From Vibrio sp. 16 (GTDB lineage: Bacteria > Pseudomonadota > Gammaproteobacteria > Enterobacterales > Vibrionaceae), in NCBI RefSeq assembly GCF_963681195.1, contig NZ_OY808997.1:496001-560000 (forward strand): DNA of 64,000 nt, given 5' to 3'. The notes under the pieces are model-generated. The model did not search any database. It was given only the letters and a program-made list of their open reading frames with translations, and was not told where the DNA came from. Position numbers and translations under genes: made by a program. Below, in pieces: positions 40,836 through 50,006 of this stretch. Numbering within the stretch: the first letter of the stretch is position 1; every line of letters starts with the position of its first letter.

Positions 40836-41130
40836 TCTCGCTGCGCAGGTAGCCAAGCTACATGCACCATTAGATAAGACCCTGTTTAGGGTCTTATCAC
40901 TTGTATTAGGTTTTTATCATGTCGCGATGGTGATGTGGGATCCGGAGGCATACTCCGCTTCTATCGGCGGTTTTAATGCGCTGATTTCGCCACTACTGAT
41001 TTGGGCAATCTGCTCGAGCATGGTATTTGGCTTGAGTTTCAAACCACGAAACTGGTACTGGCAGATACTATTTAGCCCGTATTTCTCCTTGGCTATCTTA
41101 AGTTATCTGACCCTGCTTAGAGTGTTCTAA
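40828..41130 (+). CDS. ybgE: Cyd operon protein YbgE
   Basis: 100 residues from a GTG inside the end of cydX. Three membrane helices with the FHVAMVMWDP-like signature (FYHVAMVMWDPEAYSASIGG). Function not firmly known; the gene always tracks cydABX. A terminator follows. Confidence 0.9.
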   Translation: MSNLAAQVAKLHAPLDKTLFRVLSLVLGFYHVAMVMWDPEAYSASIGGFNALISPLLIWAICSSMVFGLSFKPRNWYWQILFSPYFSLAILSYLTLLRVF

Positions 41131-41164
41131 CAAGCCTTGATTAAAATCTATTCGCATTCTTATC

Positions 41165-41203
41165 AAAATAGCGCCACTAAATGATAGTTGGCGCTATTTT
41201 TTT
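41165..41203 (+). terminator. Terminator of the cyd operon
   Basis: AAAATAGCGCCA / TGGCGCTATTTT stem (one mismatch tolerated) with a T-run of seven. Confidence 0.88.
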
Positions 41204-41295
41204 GTTTCAATCATTGAAAACCTCCATTATCCCTTGCATAAACCCGCTTGAGTTGCGTTATAGTAATGCTCTTCAATGAGTTAAAGAGGTGAGGC

Positions 41296-41715
41296 GTGCA
41301 ACAAGAGCAATCCACTTTCGAATGGCCGATAACGGTCTATTACGAAGACACTGATGCAGGTGGGGTGGTGTATCACTCGAATTACCTAAAGTTCTTTGAA
41401 AGAGCGAGAACAGAATTGCTTCGCAATGTTGGCGTTTCACAGCACACTCTTTTGGAACAAAACATTGGATTTGTAGTCCGACACATGGACATCGATTTTC
41501 TGCAAGGTGCTCGTCTTGACGATCAACTGACGGTAAAAACACACGTTGCAGAATTAAAGAAAGCTTCGCTGACTTTCTGTCAGGAGATCGTCAATCCTGA
41601 TGGCAAATCATTGTGTAAGGCAATGGTTAAGGTAGCATGTATCGACAATGAGAAAATGAGGCCAATAGCGATCCCTCAATCAATAGTTATGGAGTTTACT
41701 CATAGTGACCGCTGA
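41296..41715 (+). CDS. ybgC: Tol-Pal system acyl-CoA thioesterase YbgC
   Basis: 139 residues, hotdog fold. The active-site segment [27 protein letters not shown] (in part) with Asp near 18 is diagnostic. It hydrolyses acyl-CoA and links phospholipid metabolism to Tol-Pal. Starts at GTG 41296 after GAGGTGAGG. Overlaps tolQ by 11 bases. A -10-like TATAGT lies at 41259-41264. Confidence 0.94.
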   Translation: MQQEQSTFEWPITVYYEDTDAGGVVYHSNYLKFFERARTELLRNVGVSQHTLLEQNIGFVVRHMDIDFLQGARLDDQLTVKTHVAELKKASLTFCQEIVNPDGKSLCKAMVKVACIDNEKMRPIAIPQSIVMEFTHSDR

Positions 41716-42403
41716 TATTTCAATGCTTGACCTGTTTTTACAAGCAAGTCTGTTAGTAAAAATGGTGATGTTGACCTTGTTAGGTATGTCTGTTGTCTCT
41801 TGGGCAATGATCATCAAGCGCAGTAAAGTTCTGTCGCAGGCCTCAAAGGATGCTGACGCATTTGAAGACAAATTCTGGTCAGGCACCGATCTTTCCATTC
41901 TTTATCAAAACGCCAAAAAACGAAAAGACGAGCTTTCAGGTACCGAAGAGATTTTCTACTCGGGCTTTACTGAGTTTGCTCGATTACGCAAATCCAATAG
42001 CGACTCGCCTGATTACATTATGGAAGGTACCGGTCGATCTATGCGTGTGTCGGTTGCGCGCGAAGTCGATGAGCTTGAAACCAACCTGCCATTTCTTGCG
42101 ACGGTGGGCTCAATCAGCCCATATATCGGTCTTTTCGGTACGGTGTGGGGCATTATGCATGCCTTTATCGCCCTTGGTGAAGTCAAGCAGGCAACCCTAG
42201 CCATGGTTGCTCCAGGTATTGCAGAAGCGCTTGTCGCAACGGCAATGGGCTTATTTGCTGCTATTCCAGCGGTTATGGCGTACAACCGGCTAAGTAACAA
42301 AGTCAGTAAGTTAGAACACAACTACGCAACGTTTTCTGAAGAATTCCACAGTATCTTGCATCGTCAAGCGATGGCTGGCCGCGATAACGCTCATAAGGAG
42401 TAA
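41705..42403 (+). CDS. tolQ: Tol-Pal proton-channel subunit TolQ
   Basis: 232 residues, GTG start giving [20 protein letters not shown], matching the E. coli N-terminus. Three helices: the first near 15-38, the last two in [20 protein letters not shown] and [19 protein letters not shown]. With TolR it forms the ExbB/MotA-type motor energising TolA for outer-membrane constriction. Confidence 0.97.
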   Translation: MTADISMLDLFLQASLLVKMVMLTLLGMSVVSWAMIIKRSKVLSQASKDADAFEDKFWSGTDLSILYQNAKKRKDELSGTEEIFYSGFTEFARLRKSNSDSPDYIMEGTGRSMRVSVAREVDELETNLPFLATVGSISPYIGLFGTVWGIMHAFIALGEVKQATLAMVAPGIAEALVATAMGLFAAIPAVMAYNRLSNKVSKLEHNYATFSEEFHSILHRQAMAGRDNAHKE

Positions 42404-42408
42404 TTAAC

Positions 42409-42852
42409 ATGGCCGGTTACCAACGTAAAAAAAGAAAGATGACAGCCGAAATCAACGTCGTACCCTATATCGACGTCATGTTGGTTTTGCTGATCATCTT
42501 TATGGTGACATCGCCATTTGTCACTCAAGGAGTTGACGTCGAACTGCCTAAGACCGCAACGGCAAAACCAGCCTCAGAGCTAGCCGGTGAGAGCGATGCC
42601 AGCTTCATTATTGTTGAGATTGATCGTGACGGTAATTTGGGATTAAGCGTCAATGATGAAGAGGTGATGCGAGGTCTTTCGCTGCAAGACATTATTGTTC
42701 GCGTCAAAGCTGAACTGTCTTTAAAACCAGATTCGCCTGTCGCTGTGGGTGGTGATGCGGCAACACCTTATGCTGAGGTGGTTTTGGTTTTGGATGAACT
42801 AGGCCGTGCAGGTATCCCTAAAGTGGGCTTGTTGACGGACATTAAGGAATAA
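42409..42852 (+). CDS. tolR: Tol-Pal motor subunit TolR
   Basis: 147 residues. One helix (about 17-39, VVPYIDVMLVLLIIFMVTSP) carries the essential proton-relay Asp (D24 in PYIDVM). The periplasmic domain ends in GRAGIPKVGLLTDI. It lies 5 bases after tolQ. Confidence 0.97.
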   Translation: MAGYQRKKRKMTAEINVVPYIDVMLVLLIIFMVTSPFVTQGVDVELPKTATAKPASELAGESDASFIIVEIDRDGNLGLSVNDEEVMRGLSLQDIIVRVKAELSLKPDSPVAVGGDAATPYAEVVLVLDELGRAGIPKVGLLTDIKE

Positions 42853-42865
42853 GCGCTCTTAGTGT

Positions 42866-43933
42866 ATGAAAGAGATTAAGCCCAAGAAGAAAAGTGATTA
42901 CAAAAAGCCGCTCGCGATATCGGCTTCTTTGCATGCGCTGTTGGTTGTCGCCCTAATTTGGGGGGCAGATTTTACCATGTCTAAGCCAGAGCCAACAGGA
43001 CAGTTGGTTCAAGCCGTTGTGATTGATCCTGCAAGGGTACGCGAGCAAGCTCAGCAAATTCGTAATCAACGTCAAGAAGCGGCCAAGAAAGAGCAAGATC
43101 GCCTCGATAAACTAAGACGAGAAAGCGAGCAGCTCGAGAAGAACCGCAAAGCGGAAGAGGAACGCATTCGCAAGCTTAAGGAGCAGCAAGCCAAAGAAGC
43201 TAAAGCGGCTCGTGAGGCAGAAAAGCGTCGCATTGCAAAAGAGAAAGAGCGCAAAGAGGAAGAGCTGCGCGCTAAGCAAGAGAAAGAACGCGTAGCCAAG
43301 CTAGAAGCAGAGCGCAAAGCCAAAGAGCAGGCAATTAAAAAAGCAGAGCAAGAACGCTTGGCTAAAGAAGCAGCCATAGCAAAAGCGGAGCAAGAGCGTA
43401 TTGAGCGTGAAAAGGCGGCTAAGGCAGCAGAAGAGAAGGCTCGCAGAGAACGCGAAGCGGCTGAAAAAGCCGAACAAGAACGCATAGCGAAAGAGAAAGC
43501 AGCAAAAGAAGCCGCAGAAAAAGCACGCAAAGAAAAAGAGCGCTTAGAGCAGCTAGAGCGAGAGCGAAAACAGCAAGAAGCAGCGCTCAATGACATTTTT
43601 GCTGGTTTAGAAACCGAAGCGGAGCAAAACAGCTCTGCGCGAAATCAGCACATAAACTCAGAAGTGAGTCGATATGCGGCGATATATACCCAACTTATTC
43701 AAAGTCGCATCATTAAGGATGACTACTTAGTGGGAAAGTCGTGTAGGTTGAACGTAAAGTTGGTTCCGACAGGAACGGACGGTATTGTGAGTAGTGTTTC
43801 TGTACTTAATGGTGACGCCCGTCTCTGTACCGCTGCTAAGAGTGCGGTCAGCCAAGTAGGTAACTTCCCGATGCCGAAAGATCGGGACATTATTGATAAG
43901 ATTCGCGATATTAACTTAACTGTTGATTACTAA
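42866..43933 (+). CDS. tolA: Tol-Pal inner-membrane linker TolA
   Basis: 355 residues. An N-terminal helix (about 17-35, SASLHALLVVALIWGADF) leads into a very long Lys/Glu/Ala-rich helix (about 60-240) of repeated AEQERIAKEK-type units. The C-terminal globular domain (about 260-355) includes RIIKDDYLVGKSCRLNVKL and binds TolB/Pal. The low-complexity helix creates long spurious frames on the opposite strand. Confidence 0.95.
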   Translation: MKEIKPKKKSDYKKPLAISASLHALLVVALIWGADFTMSKPEPTGQLVQAVVIDPARVREQAQQIRNQRQEAAKKEQDRLDKLRRESEQLEKNRKAEEERIRKLKEQQAKEAKAAREAEKRRIAKEKERKEEELRAKQEKERVAKLEAERKAKEQAIKKAEQERLAKEAAIAKAEQERIEREKAAKAAEEKARREREAAEKAEQERIAKEKAAKEAAEKARKEKERLEQLERERKQQEAALNDIFAGLETEAEQNSSARNQHINSEVSRYAAIYTQLIQSRIIKDDYLVGKSCRLNVKLVPTGTDGIVSSVSVLNGDARLCTAAKSAVSQVGNFPMPKDRDIIDKIRDINLTVDY

Positions 43934-43948
43934 ATTAAGGAATATGAC

Positions 43949-45304
43949 GTGATTAAACGCCTTATGACTGGAGTACTTGTTATTTGTGCAAGTCTCTCCA
44001 ACGTGGCTCACGCCGCACTCGAGCTTGTCATTACGGATGGCATTGATTCGGCTCGACCAATTGCGATTGTGCCTTTTAAATGGGAAGGCGCGAGCAAACT
44101 TCCTCAAGATGTATCTGCTGTGGTTGCCTCCGATCTACAGCGCAGTGGTAAGTTCAGCCCTATTGCTACCAACAGAATGCCGCAAACACCTTACAGTGAG
44201 GCAGAAGTCAATTTTGATGCTTGGACTGGGCTCGGTGTGGACTCCTTGCTTACAGGGACGATCACACAAAATGCAGAGGGTAACTATGTCATTAATTACC
44301 AATTGGTCGATGTGGTTCGAGGTCAACTGACTCAAGGTCAAAGCAAAGCGCTAAGCCCAGATGGACAATTGGTCCTATCCAAAGACCACGTGCTTTTCAA
44401 CAAGCAAGCAACGGTACCAGGGGATCGTTTACGTGAATACGCCCACCGTATCTCAGACTTGGTTTATCAAGAATTGACGGGCGAGCGTGGTGCGTTTTTA
44501 ACTCGCATCGCTTATGTCGTGGTTAATGATAAGGATCAGAAATTCCCATACCAACTGCGTGTCTCGGATTACGATGGCTATAACGAACGCCTAGTGCTGC
44601 GCTCTAAGCAACCGCTTATGTCGCCAGCTTGGTCTCCTGATGGAAAAAAACTCGCTTATGTGAGCTTTCAAAATGGTCAAGCTGAAATCTATATAATGAA
44701 TATTTATACCGGTGAGCGAGAGAAGGTTACGTCATACCCTCGTCACAATGGTGCGCCAAGATTTTCTCCTGATGGCAATAGCTTAGCGTTAGTTTTGTCT
44801 AAAACGGGTAGCCTTCAAGTCTACACTTTGGACTTGAAAACGCGCAAATTAACTCAAATTACTCGTGGCCGTTCAAATAATACTGAACCGTATTGGCATC
44901 CGGATGGTAAATCCCTTATCTTTACGTCGGACCGCGGTGGGCGTCCACAGATCTATCAAGTTGACTTGGCGGGTGGTTCTCCAAATCGTCTCACTTGGCA
45001 AGGCACTCAAAACTTGGGCGGGCAAATCACTCCAGATGGTCGGTTCCTTGTGATGGTTAACCGCAGTAATGCAGGTTTCAACTTAGCGAAGCAAGATCTC
45101 GAGACAGGTGCGGTACAAATTTTAACTCAGACTCTACTTGATGAGTCACCAAGCATTGCGCCAAATGGCGGAATGGTTATTTATAGCTCTATCTATAACA
45201 AAGCCAACGTGTTGTCGATGGTTTCAATTGATGGACGCTTTAAAGCTCGATTACCGGCAACAAATGGACGAGTTCGTGCGCCCGCATGGTCACCGTTTTT
45301 GTAG
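43949..45304 (+). CDS. tolB: Tol-Pal periplasmic beta-propeller TolB
   Basis: 451 residues from GTG 43949, with AAGGA 7 bases before. Signal peptide [22 protein letters not shown], an N-terminal domain and a six-blade propeller built on repeats like [49 protein letters not shown]. It binds Pal and TolA. Confidence 0.97.
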   Translation: MIKRLMTGVLVICASLSNVAHAALELVITDGIDSARPIAIVPFKWEGASKLPQDVSAVVASDLQRSGKFSPIATNRMPQTPYSEAEVNFDAWTGLGVDSLLTGTITQNAEGNYVINYQLVDVVRGQLTQGQSKALSPDGQLVLSKDHVLFNKQATVPGDRLREYAHRISDLVYQELTGERGAFLTRIAYVVVNDKDQKFPYQLRVSDYDGYNERLVLRSKQPLMSPAWSPDGKKLAYVSFQNGQAEIYIMNIYTGEREKVTSYPRHNGAPRFSPDGNSLALVLSKTGSLQVYTLDLKTRKLTQITRGRSNNTEPYWHPDGKSLIFTSDRGGRPQIYQVDLAGGSPNRLTWQGTQNLGGQITPDGRFLVMVNRSNAGFNLAKQDLETGAVQILTQTLLDESPSIAPNGGMVIYSSIYNKANVLSMVSIDGRFKARLPATNGRVRAPAWSPFL

Positions 45305-45338
45305 CAAGTAAGTATCAAAAAGTAAGGAAAATATATCA

Positions 45339-45866
45339 ATGCGACTAAACAAAGTTCTTAAAGGGCTACTCATTGCGCTACCAGTTCTAGCTGTTACAGC
45401 TTGTAGTTCAAGCGACGACGCGGCTAACGCTTCTGGCTCTACAGAAACAAACCAAGCTCAAACAACTGACGGTACAGTGGTTTCACCAATCGATCAGAAC
45501 GGTCTACTTACCGAGCAAGAGCTTAAAGAGCAAGCACTGCGCGAAACTCAAACTATCTACTTTGCGTTTGACAATGCGACTATCGCTGGCGACTACGAAG
45601 AAATGCTTGCAGCACACGCGGCATACCTAAGCAAAAACCCAGCTCTTAAAGTAACGGTTGAAGGTCACGCGGACGAGCGTGGTACTCCAGAGTACAACAT
45701 TGCACTTGGTGAGCGTCGTGCGACAGCTGTGGCTAAATACCTTCAAGCACTAGGTGTTCAAGCTGATCAAATCTCGATTGTTAGCTACGGTGAAGAGAAA
45801 CCTCTTCTACTAGGCCAATCTGAAGATGTGTACGCTAAGAACCGTCGTGCTGTTCTAGTCTACTAA
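45339..45866 (+). CDS. pal: Peptidoglycan-associated lipoprotein Pal
   Basis: 175 residues. A lipobox VTAC puts the lipidated Cys at 22. After an Ala/Thr linker comes an OmpA-C domain with [10 protein letters not shown] and [22 protein letters not shown], which binds meso-diaminopimelate. Outer-membrane anchor of the Tol-Pal complex. Confidence 0.97.
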   Translation: MRLNKVLKGLLIALPVLAVTACSSSDDAANASGSTETNQAQTTDGTVVSPIDQNGLLTEQELKEQALRETQTIYFAFDNATIAGDYEEMLAAHAAYLSKNPALKVTVEGHADERGTPEYNIALGERRATAVAKYLQALGVQADQISIVSYGEEKPLLLGQSEDVYAKNRRAVLVY

Positions 45867-45882
45867 TTCAAGGACTATCCTT

Positions 45883-46665
45883 ATGTTCAGTAACCTTAAG
45901 CGCGTAGTTACGCTTACGTTACTGGCAAGTGCGGCGGGCTCTGTGCTCGCTGCACCAGCTCCAGTATCCGATCTCAATAGCAGTAACTCTGCCACATCAA
46001 CCTCTTCAGTTCGCTCGAATGAAACCGAAGTTCAGCGTCTTGAGCGCCTATTAGAAAACCGCAATCGCGTCCAGTTACAAATGCAGCAGCAGTTGGATGA
46101 AATGGCACTCGAAATCAGCGAATTACGCGGCCAACTGGAAAAGAATAATTACGACATGCAGCAAATGTTGCAACGTCAACGTGAGCTGTTTATCGAACTA
46201 GATAAAGTTCGCGGTCAAGTTAATACGGTGCCTGCCGTTGTCGACAATCAAGAAGGCAATGAAACGCCCGCTTCCGGTGGCACGTTCAGCTCAAATGCGG
46301 ATGAGCAAACCGCGTATCAAAATGCTGTTGATTTGATTCTGAAGAAACGTGACTACACAGGAGCCATCGCAGCGTTCCAGCAGTTCCAGAAAGACTACCC
46401 AGATTCATCATTTACGCCAAACTCACACTATTGGTTAGGCCAACTCTATTTTGCGAAGAAACAAGATAAAGAAGCAGTGAAGAGTTTCGCTGCCGTGATT
46501 TCTTACCAAGATTCCAATAAACGTGCGGATGCATTGGTTAAGTTAGGCGACATTGCCTCTCGCAACAACAACACAGAGCAAGCGAACAAGTACTACCAAC
46601 AAGTATTGGATGAGTATCCAAGCAGTGCGTCGGCTAAGCTTGCGAAAGAACGCATCAAAAACTAA
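45883..46665 (+). CDS. cpoB: Cell division coordinator CpoB (YbgF)
   Basis: 260 residues. Signal peptide (MFSNLKRVVTLTLLASAAGSVLA), a trimerising coiled coil (about 45-115, QMQQQLDEMALEISELRGQ) and C-terminal TPR repeats (YQNAVDLILKKRDYTGAIAAF, HYWLGQLYFAKKQDKEAV, KYYQQVLDEYPSSASAKLA). It tunes PBP1B activity with Tol-Pal. Last gene of the tol-pal operon. Confidence 0.95.
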   Translation: MFSNLKRVVTLTLLASAAGSVLAAPAPVSDLNSSNSATSTSSVRSNETEVQRLERLLENRNRVQLQMQQQLDEMALEISELRGQLEKNNYDMQQMLQRQRELFIELDKVRGQVNTVPAVVDNQEGNETPASGGTFSSNADEQTAYQNAVDLILKKRDYTGAIAAFQQFQKDYPDSSFTPNSHYWLGQLYFAKKQDKEAVKSFAAVISYQDSNKRADALVKLGDIASRNNNTEQANKYYQQVLDEYPSSASAKLAKERIKN

Positions 46666-46682
46666 GCATGATGTAATAACTG

Positions 46683-46709
46683 AAAAAGGAGTGGATACAC
46701 TCCTTTTTT
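46683..46709 (+). terminator. Terminator of the tol-pal operon
   Basis: AAAAAGGAGTG / CACTCCTTTTTT with loop GATA, 17 bases after the cpoB stop. Confidence 0.9.
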
Positions 46710-46807
46710 GTTGTTTGCGCAATAAGTAATTCCAGGCGGTACTGGCATCTTGGATTCGGTTGAGGTTACAATACTCGGATTACTGGAAGTTGCGTAGAGC
46801 AAGAGCA

Positions 46808-47869
46808 ATGAGCCACATTTTAGATAAAATCGATACTGTATACCCATTTCCTCCAAAACCAGTCCCTCTGACAGAAGATGAAAAACAAGCCTATATTGCG
46901 AACATTAAAAAGCTTCTGAAAGAGAAAGACGCGGTTTTAATTGCCCACTATTACACGGATCCAGAGATCCAAGCCCTTGCAGAAGAGACGGGTGGTTTCG
47001 TTGGTGATTCGTTAGAGATGGCGAAGTTTGGCAATCGACACCCTGCAAGCACACTGATCATCGGTGGGGTTCGCTTTATGGGTGAGTCTGCAAAGATCCT
47101 GACGCCAGAAAAACGCATTTTGATGCCAACACTGGAAGCAGAGTGTTCGCTAGATTTGGGTTGTCCTGCTGATAAGTTCACCGAGTTTTGTGATGCACAC
47201 CCTGACCATACCGTTGTGGTTTACGCGAACACTTCAGCGGCGGTCAAAGCGCGCGCAGATTGGGTTGTGACCTCTAGTATAGCGCTTGAAATTGTTGAGC
47301 ACCTGGACTCCGAAGATAAGCCGATTATCTGGGGTCCTGACCGCCATCTAGGTTCTTATATCTCGAATAAAACCGGCGCAGATATGCTGCTATGGCAAGG
47401 CGAGTGTATTGTTCACGATGAGTTTTCAGCGGACGCTCTACGCAAGATGAAGTCTGTCTACCCAGACGCGGCTATTCTTGTTCACCCAGAGTCACCTGCG
47501 AGCGTTGTAGAACTAGCAGACGCAGTCGGCTCAACAAGCCAGCTGATTAAAGCGGCGAAAGAGCTGCCTCATCAACAGATGATCGTTGCTACCGACAAAG
47601 GCATCTTTTTTAAGATGCAACAATTAGTACCAGAGAAAGAACTGATTGAAGCTCCTACTGCGGGAGCAGGCGCGACATGTCGTAGTTGTGCCCACTGTCC
47701 ATGGATGGCTATGAATGGCTTGAAAGCGATCGAAGCAGCACTGCGAGATGGCGGAGAAGAGCACGAAATCTTTGTTGATGAAGAACTGCGTGTTAAGTCA
47801 TTGATTCCACTAAACAGAATGCTAGACTTTGCCGAGCAACTGAATATGCAAGTTAAAGGAAATGCGTAA
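46808..47869 (+). CDS. nadA: Quinolinate synthase NadA
   Basis: 353 residues. Condenses iminoaspartate with dihydroxyacetone phosphate to quinolinate for NAD synthesis. The three 4Fe-4S cysteines are expected in ECSLDLGC (two Cys in view) and [40 protein letters not shown] is the N-terminal signature. ATG 46808 follows a weak AGAG. The frame extends 48 bases upstream but without support. Its place after cpoB is as in E. coli. Confidence 0.97.
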   Translation: MSHILDKIDTVYPFPPKPVPLTEDEKQAYIANIKKLLKEKDAVLIAHYYTDPEIQALAEETGGFVGDSLEMAKFGNRHPASTLIIGGVRFMGESAKILTPEKRILMPTLEAECSLDLGCPADKFTEFCDAHPDHTVVVYANTSAAVKARADWVVTSSIALEIVEHLDSEDKPIIWGPDRHLGSYISNKTGADMLLWQGECIVHDEFSADALRKMKSVYPDAAILVHPESPASVVELADAVGSTSQLIKAAKELPHQQMIVATDKGIFFKMQQLVPEKELIEAPTAGAGATCRSCAHCPWMAMNGLKAIEAALRDGGEEHEIFVDEELRVKSLIPLNRMLDFAEQLNMQVKGNA

Positions 47870-47892
47870 TTAGGTGATTGGCGTCACATTTT

Positions 47893-47921
47893 AAAAACCA
47901 GCTGATTTGGCTGGTTTTTTT
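47893..47921 (+). terminator. Terminator of nadA
   Basis: AAAAACCAGC / GCTGGTTTTTTT (stem AACCAGC/GCTGGTT) with a short loop. Confidence 0.88.
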
Positions 47922-47975
47922 GTATCTGTTTTTTACTTTATATTCACTGTCGAAATTAATTGAAGTGGTGTGATT

Positions 47976-49019
47976 ATGACCGTTTGGTTATTGGTAAAGA
48001 AATGGTTCAAGTCGCATGTCTTTCATTTGAGTAACCGAAACTTAATTATATTGAGTTTGGTGTATGTTGCTCTCTCGTGGGTAATGCTCAAACTGGCCGG
48101 TGAGCAGGCTCTCACACAAGATATTGCGACCTTCGTTTACTACCTCATGGTAACAGCCTCGACGGTGGGCTATGGTGACCTGTCGCCAAGCAGTAACCTA
48201 GGTAAGTGGATTGTTGTTTTATTCGTTATCCCTGGTGGTTTAAGTCTTTTTGCTGCTTTGTTGGGACGTGTAGCAAGTGGCGCCATTGAATATTGGCGTG
48301 CAGGTATTTTAGGTAAGCGGAGGGTTCGCGTGGAAAATCATATTTTATTGTTGGGTTGGAATAACGCTCGTACCATCCACCTTATTCGGATGTTGCAACA
48401 CGAAGAGGAAGGGAAACGACCCATTGTGCTTTGCAGTCGCTCCGACATCGAAAACCCGCTACCTGGCGAAATCCAATTCGTTAAGGTGACCAGTTACACA
48501 GACAGCCAACAAATGGAAATGGCCCATGTGGAAGGTGCAAGCTGCATAATCGTGGATAATTTGGAAGACGATATAACCTTATCGGCCTCACTCTATTGTG
48601 CGAATATCAATCCTGATGCTCACTTGTTGGCCTACTTTAAGGATGAAGCATTGGGTCACTTGTTGAGTCAACATTGCCCTAAAGCAGAGTGCATTCCAGC
48701 GGTTGGTGCTGAAATGCTCGCCAAAGCGGCGGTAGACCCTGGATCGAGTGCTTTGCATCAAGAGCTTCTTGCTTCAACTCGAGGTATGACTCAATACTCG
48801 ACGATATACCCGCAAGATCAGCCTTCTGCTAAGGTCGAGCAAGTCTTTAGCTTCATTAAAAAACACTACCAAGCGACTTTGATCGCATTCGATGTTGGGC
48901 AGGGAATAGAGCTGAATCCTGATCTTGACCGCTCAATTCCAGCTGGTAGCAAACTCTTCTATATTGCCGATGAGCGTATTGACTCGTTCAATTGGTCTTC
49001 CATGCATAAGGAAAAATAA
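47976..49019 (+). CDS. Two-helix potassium channel with RCK-like cytosolic domain
   Basis: 347 residues. Two membrane helices flank a pore with the selectivity filter TVGYGD at 63-68. A long cytosolic part follows, with a Rossmann-like RCK domain (NHILLLGWNNARTIHLIRML) whose nucleotide loop is degenerate (GWN in place of GxGxxG), so NAD binding may be lost. The ATG at 47976 is preferred over the GTG at 47970. Its TAATG overlap with the next gene implies co-translation, so K+ flux is probably part of the same stress module as the next three genes. Confidence 0.85.
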   Translation: MTVWLLVKKWFKSHVFHLSNRNLIILSLVYVALSWVMLKLAGEQALTQDIATFVYYLMVTASTVGYGDLSPSSNLGKWIVVLFVIPGGLSLFAALLGRVASGAIEYWRAGILGKRRVRVENHILLLGWNNARTIHLIRMLQHEEEGKRPIVLCSRSDIENPLPGEIQFVKVTSYTDSQQMEMAHVEGASCIIVDNLEDDITLSASLYCANINPDAHLLAYFKDEALGHLLSQHCPKAECIPAVGAEMLAKAAVDPGSSALHQELLASTRGMTQYSTIYPQDQPSAKVEQVFSFIKKHYQATLIAFDVGQGIELNPDLDRSIPAGSKLFYIADERIDSFNWSSMHKEK

Positions 49020-49435
49020 TGGAACTGTTAGCAGGCCTGTTGTCGGGCTTCCCAAACTTTGTGTTGTACTTTGGATTATCGATCGTATTCGTGATCGCGT
49101 TTAAGTTTATCTATGTTCGTCTCACTCCATACGATGAGTGGACTCTGATTAAAGAACAACAAAACACAACCGCAGCAGTCGCATTAAGTGGTGCATTTCT
49201 TGGTTACTGTTTAGCTATTGCGGGTGCCGCTAAAAACTCGGTCAGCATTTTAGATTTTGCTGTTTGGGGATTGGTTGCCATGTTCGCTCAAATGATCGCT
49301 TTTGGGATCGTACGCTTTGTTTTAGTGCCGAAAATTGCTGAACGTGTCGAGAATGACGAGCTGCCAGCAGGTATTGTTTTGGCGACAGTCTCTGTATCGA
49401 TTGGCGTTTTGAACGCTGCGTGTATGTCTTACTAG
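49019..49435 (+). CDS. DUF350 membrane protein (YjfL-like)
   Basis: 138 residues. About four helices (NFVLYFGLSIVFVIAFKFIYV, AVALSGAFLGYCLAIAGAAK, AVWGLVAMFAQMIAFGIV, LATVSVSIGVLNAACMSY). YDEWTLIKEQQNTTAAVALSGAFLGY is very close to E. coli YjfL. The function of DUF350 is not established. It starts inside the stop of the channel gene. Confidence 0.87.
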   Translation: MELLAGLLSGFPNFVLYFGLSIVFVIAFKFIYVRLTPYDEWTLIKEQQNTTAAVALSGAFLGYCLAIAGAAKNSVSILDFAVWGLVAMFAQMIAFGIVRFVLVPKIAERVENDELPAGIVLATVSVSIGVLNAACMSY

Positions 49436-49443
49436 GAGGCATG

Positions 49444-50004
49444 ATGAAACGCAGTTCTAATGTTCAACGTCCATCAATGGAAAAGGCGATTGGAAAAGCC
49501 TTTCCGTTTGTGATGTTCGGGACCTTTATGGTTTTTTCTCAATATGAGTCTAAGACAGAAGGTGCGATTTACCTCGATAGCAACGAGTGTAAGAACAATA
49601 ACCTCGAGCAAGCAGAGGAGTGTGAGCTCGCTTATCAAGAGGCTTTGGCGGAAGCAGAGCGTACAGGGCCTAAGTACAAAACCGAGCGCGAGTGTGAATA
49701 CGATTTTCGTGAAGATGACTGTTATTACAGCTCTCGCTACTTTTCCTACATCCCCCGTATGGGCGGCTACTACTATTCAACCGATCTCGACGATTTTGAT
49801 GGCTACAAAAAACGCTACTACTCGCAACCTATGTACCGTTACAAAAAAGGGTATTACTCAGGCAGCGGGCAGTTTTTTGGCTCTCACCGAATCACCCCAG
49901 TTACTCTTGCCAGTACGAGTTTGAAAAAAGGGGGAGGCACAATCGGCAGCGCAATGTCACGTGGTGGGTTTGGTAAAGCCGTGTCATCCAGTCGCGGCGG
50001 TTAA
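49444..50004 (+). CDS. DUF1190 protein (YgiB/YjfM-like)
   Basis: 186 residues. N-terminal MKRSSNVQRPSMEKAIGKAF precedes a hydrophobic segment (about 18-33, FPFVMFGTFMVFSQ). The E. coli YgiB cysteine/acidic motif is recalled by DSNECKNNNLEQAEECELAYQEAL and ERTGPKYKTERECEYDFREDDC. The end is Tyr-rich then Gly/Ser-rich (SRGGFGKAVSSSRGG). The lipobox seen in YgiB is not clear here. ATG 49444 is 4-5 bases after AGGAGG; an ATG three bases earlier is too close. Confidence 0.83.
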   Translation: MKRSSNVQRPSMEKAIGKAFPFVMFGTFMVFSQYESKTEGAIYLDSNECKNNNLEQAEECELAYQEALAEAERTGPKYKTERECEYDFREDDCYYSSRYFSYIPRMGGYYYSTDLDDFDGYKKRYYSQPMYRYKKGYYSGSGQFFGSHRITPVTLASTSLKKGGGTIGSAMSRGGFGKAVSSSRGG

Positions 50005-50006
50005 CC

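Noticed and set aside
43072..43596. A 174-residue frame opposite tolA
   Set aside because: It is Ser/Ala/Phe-rich low complexity and mirrors the Lys/Glu/Ala repeats of tolA; no ribosome site or family.
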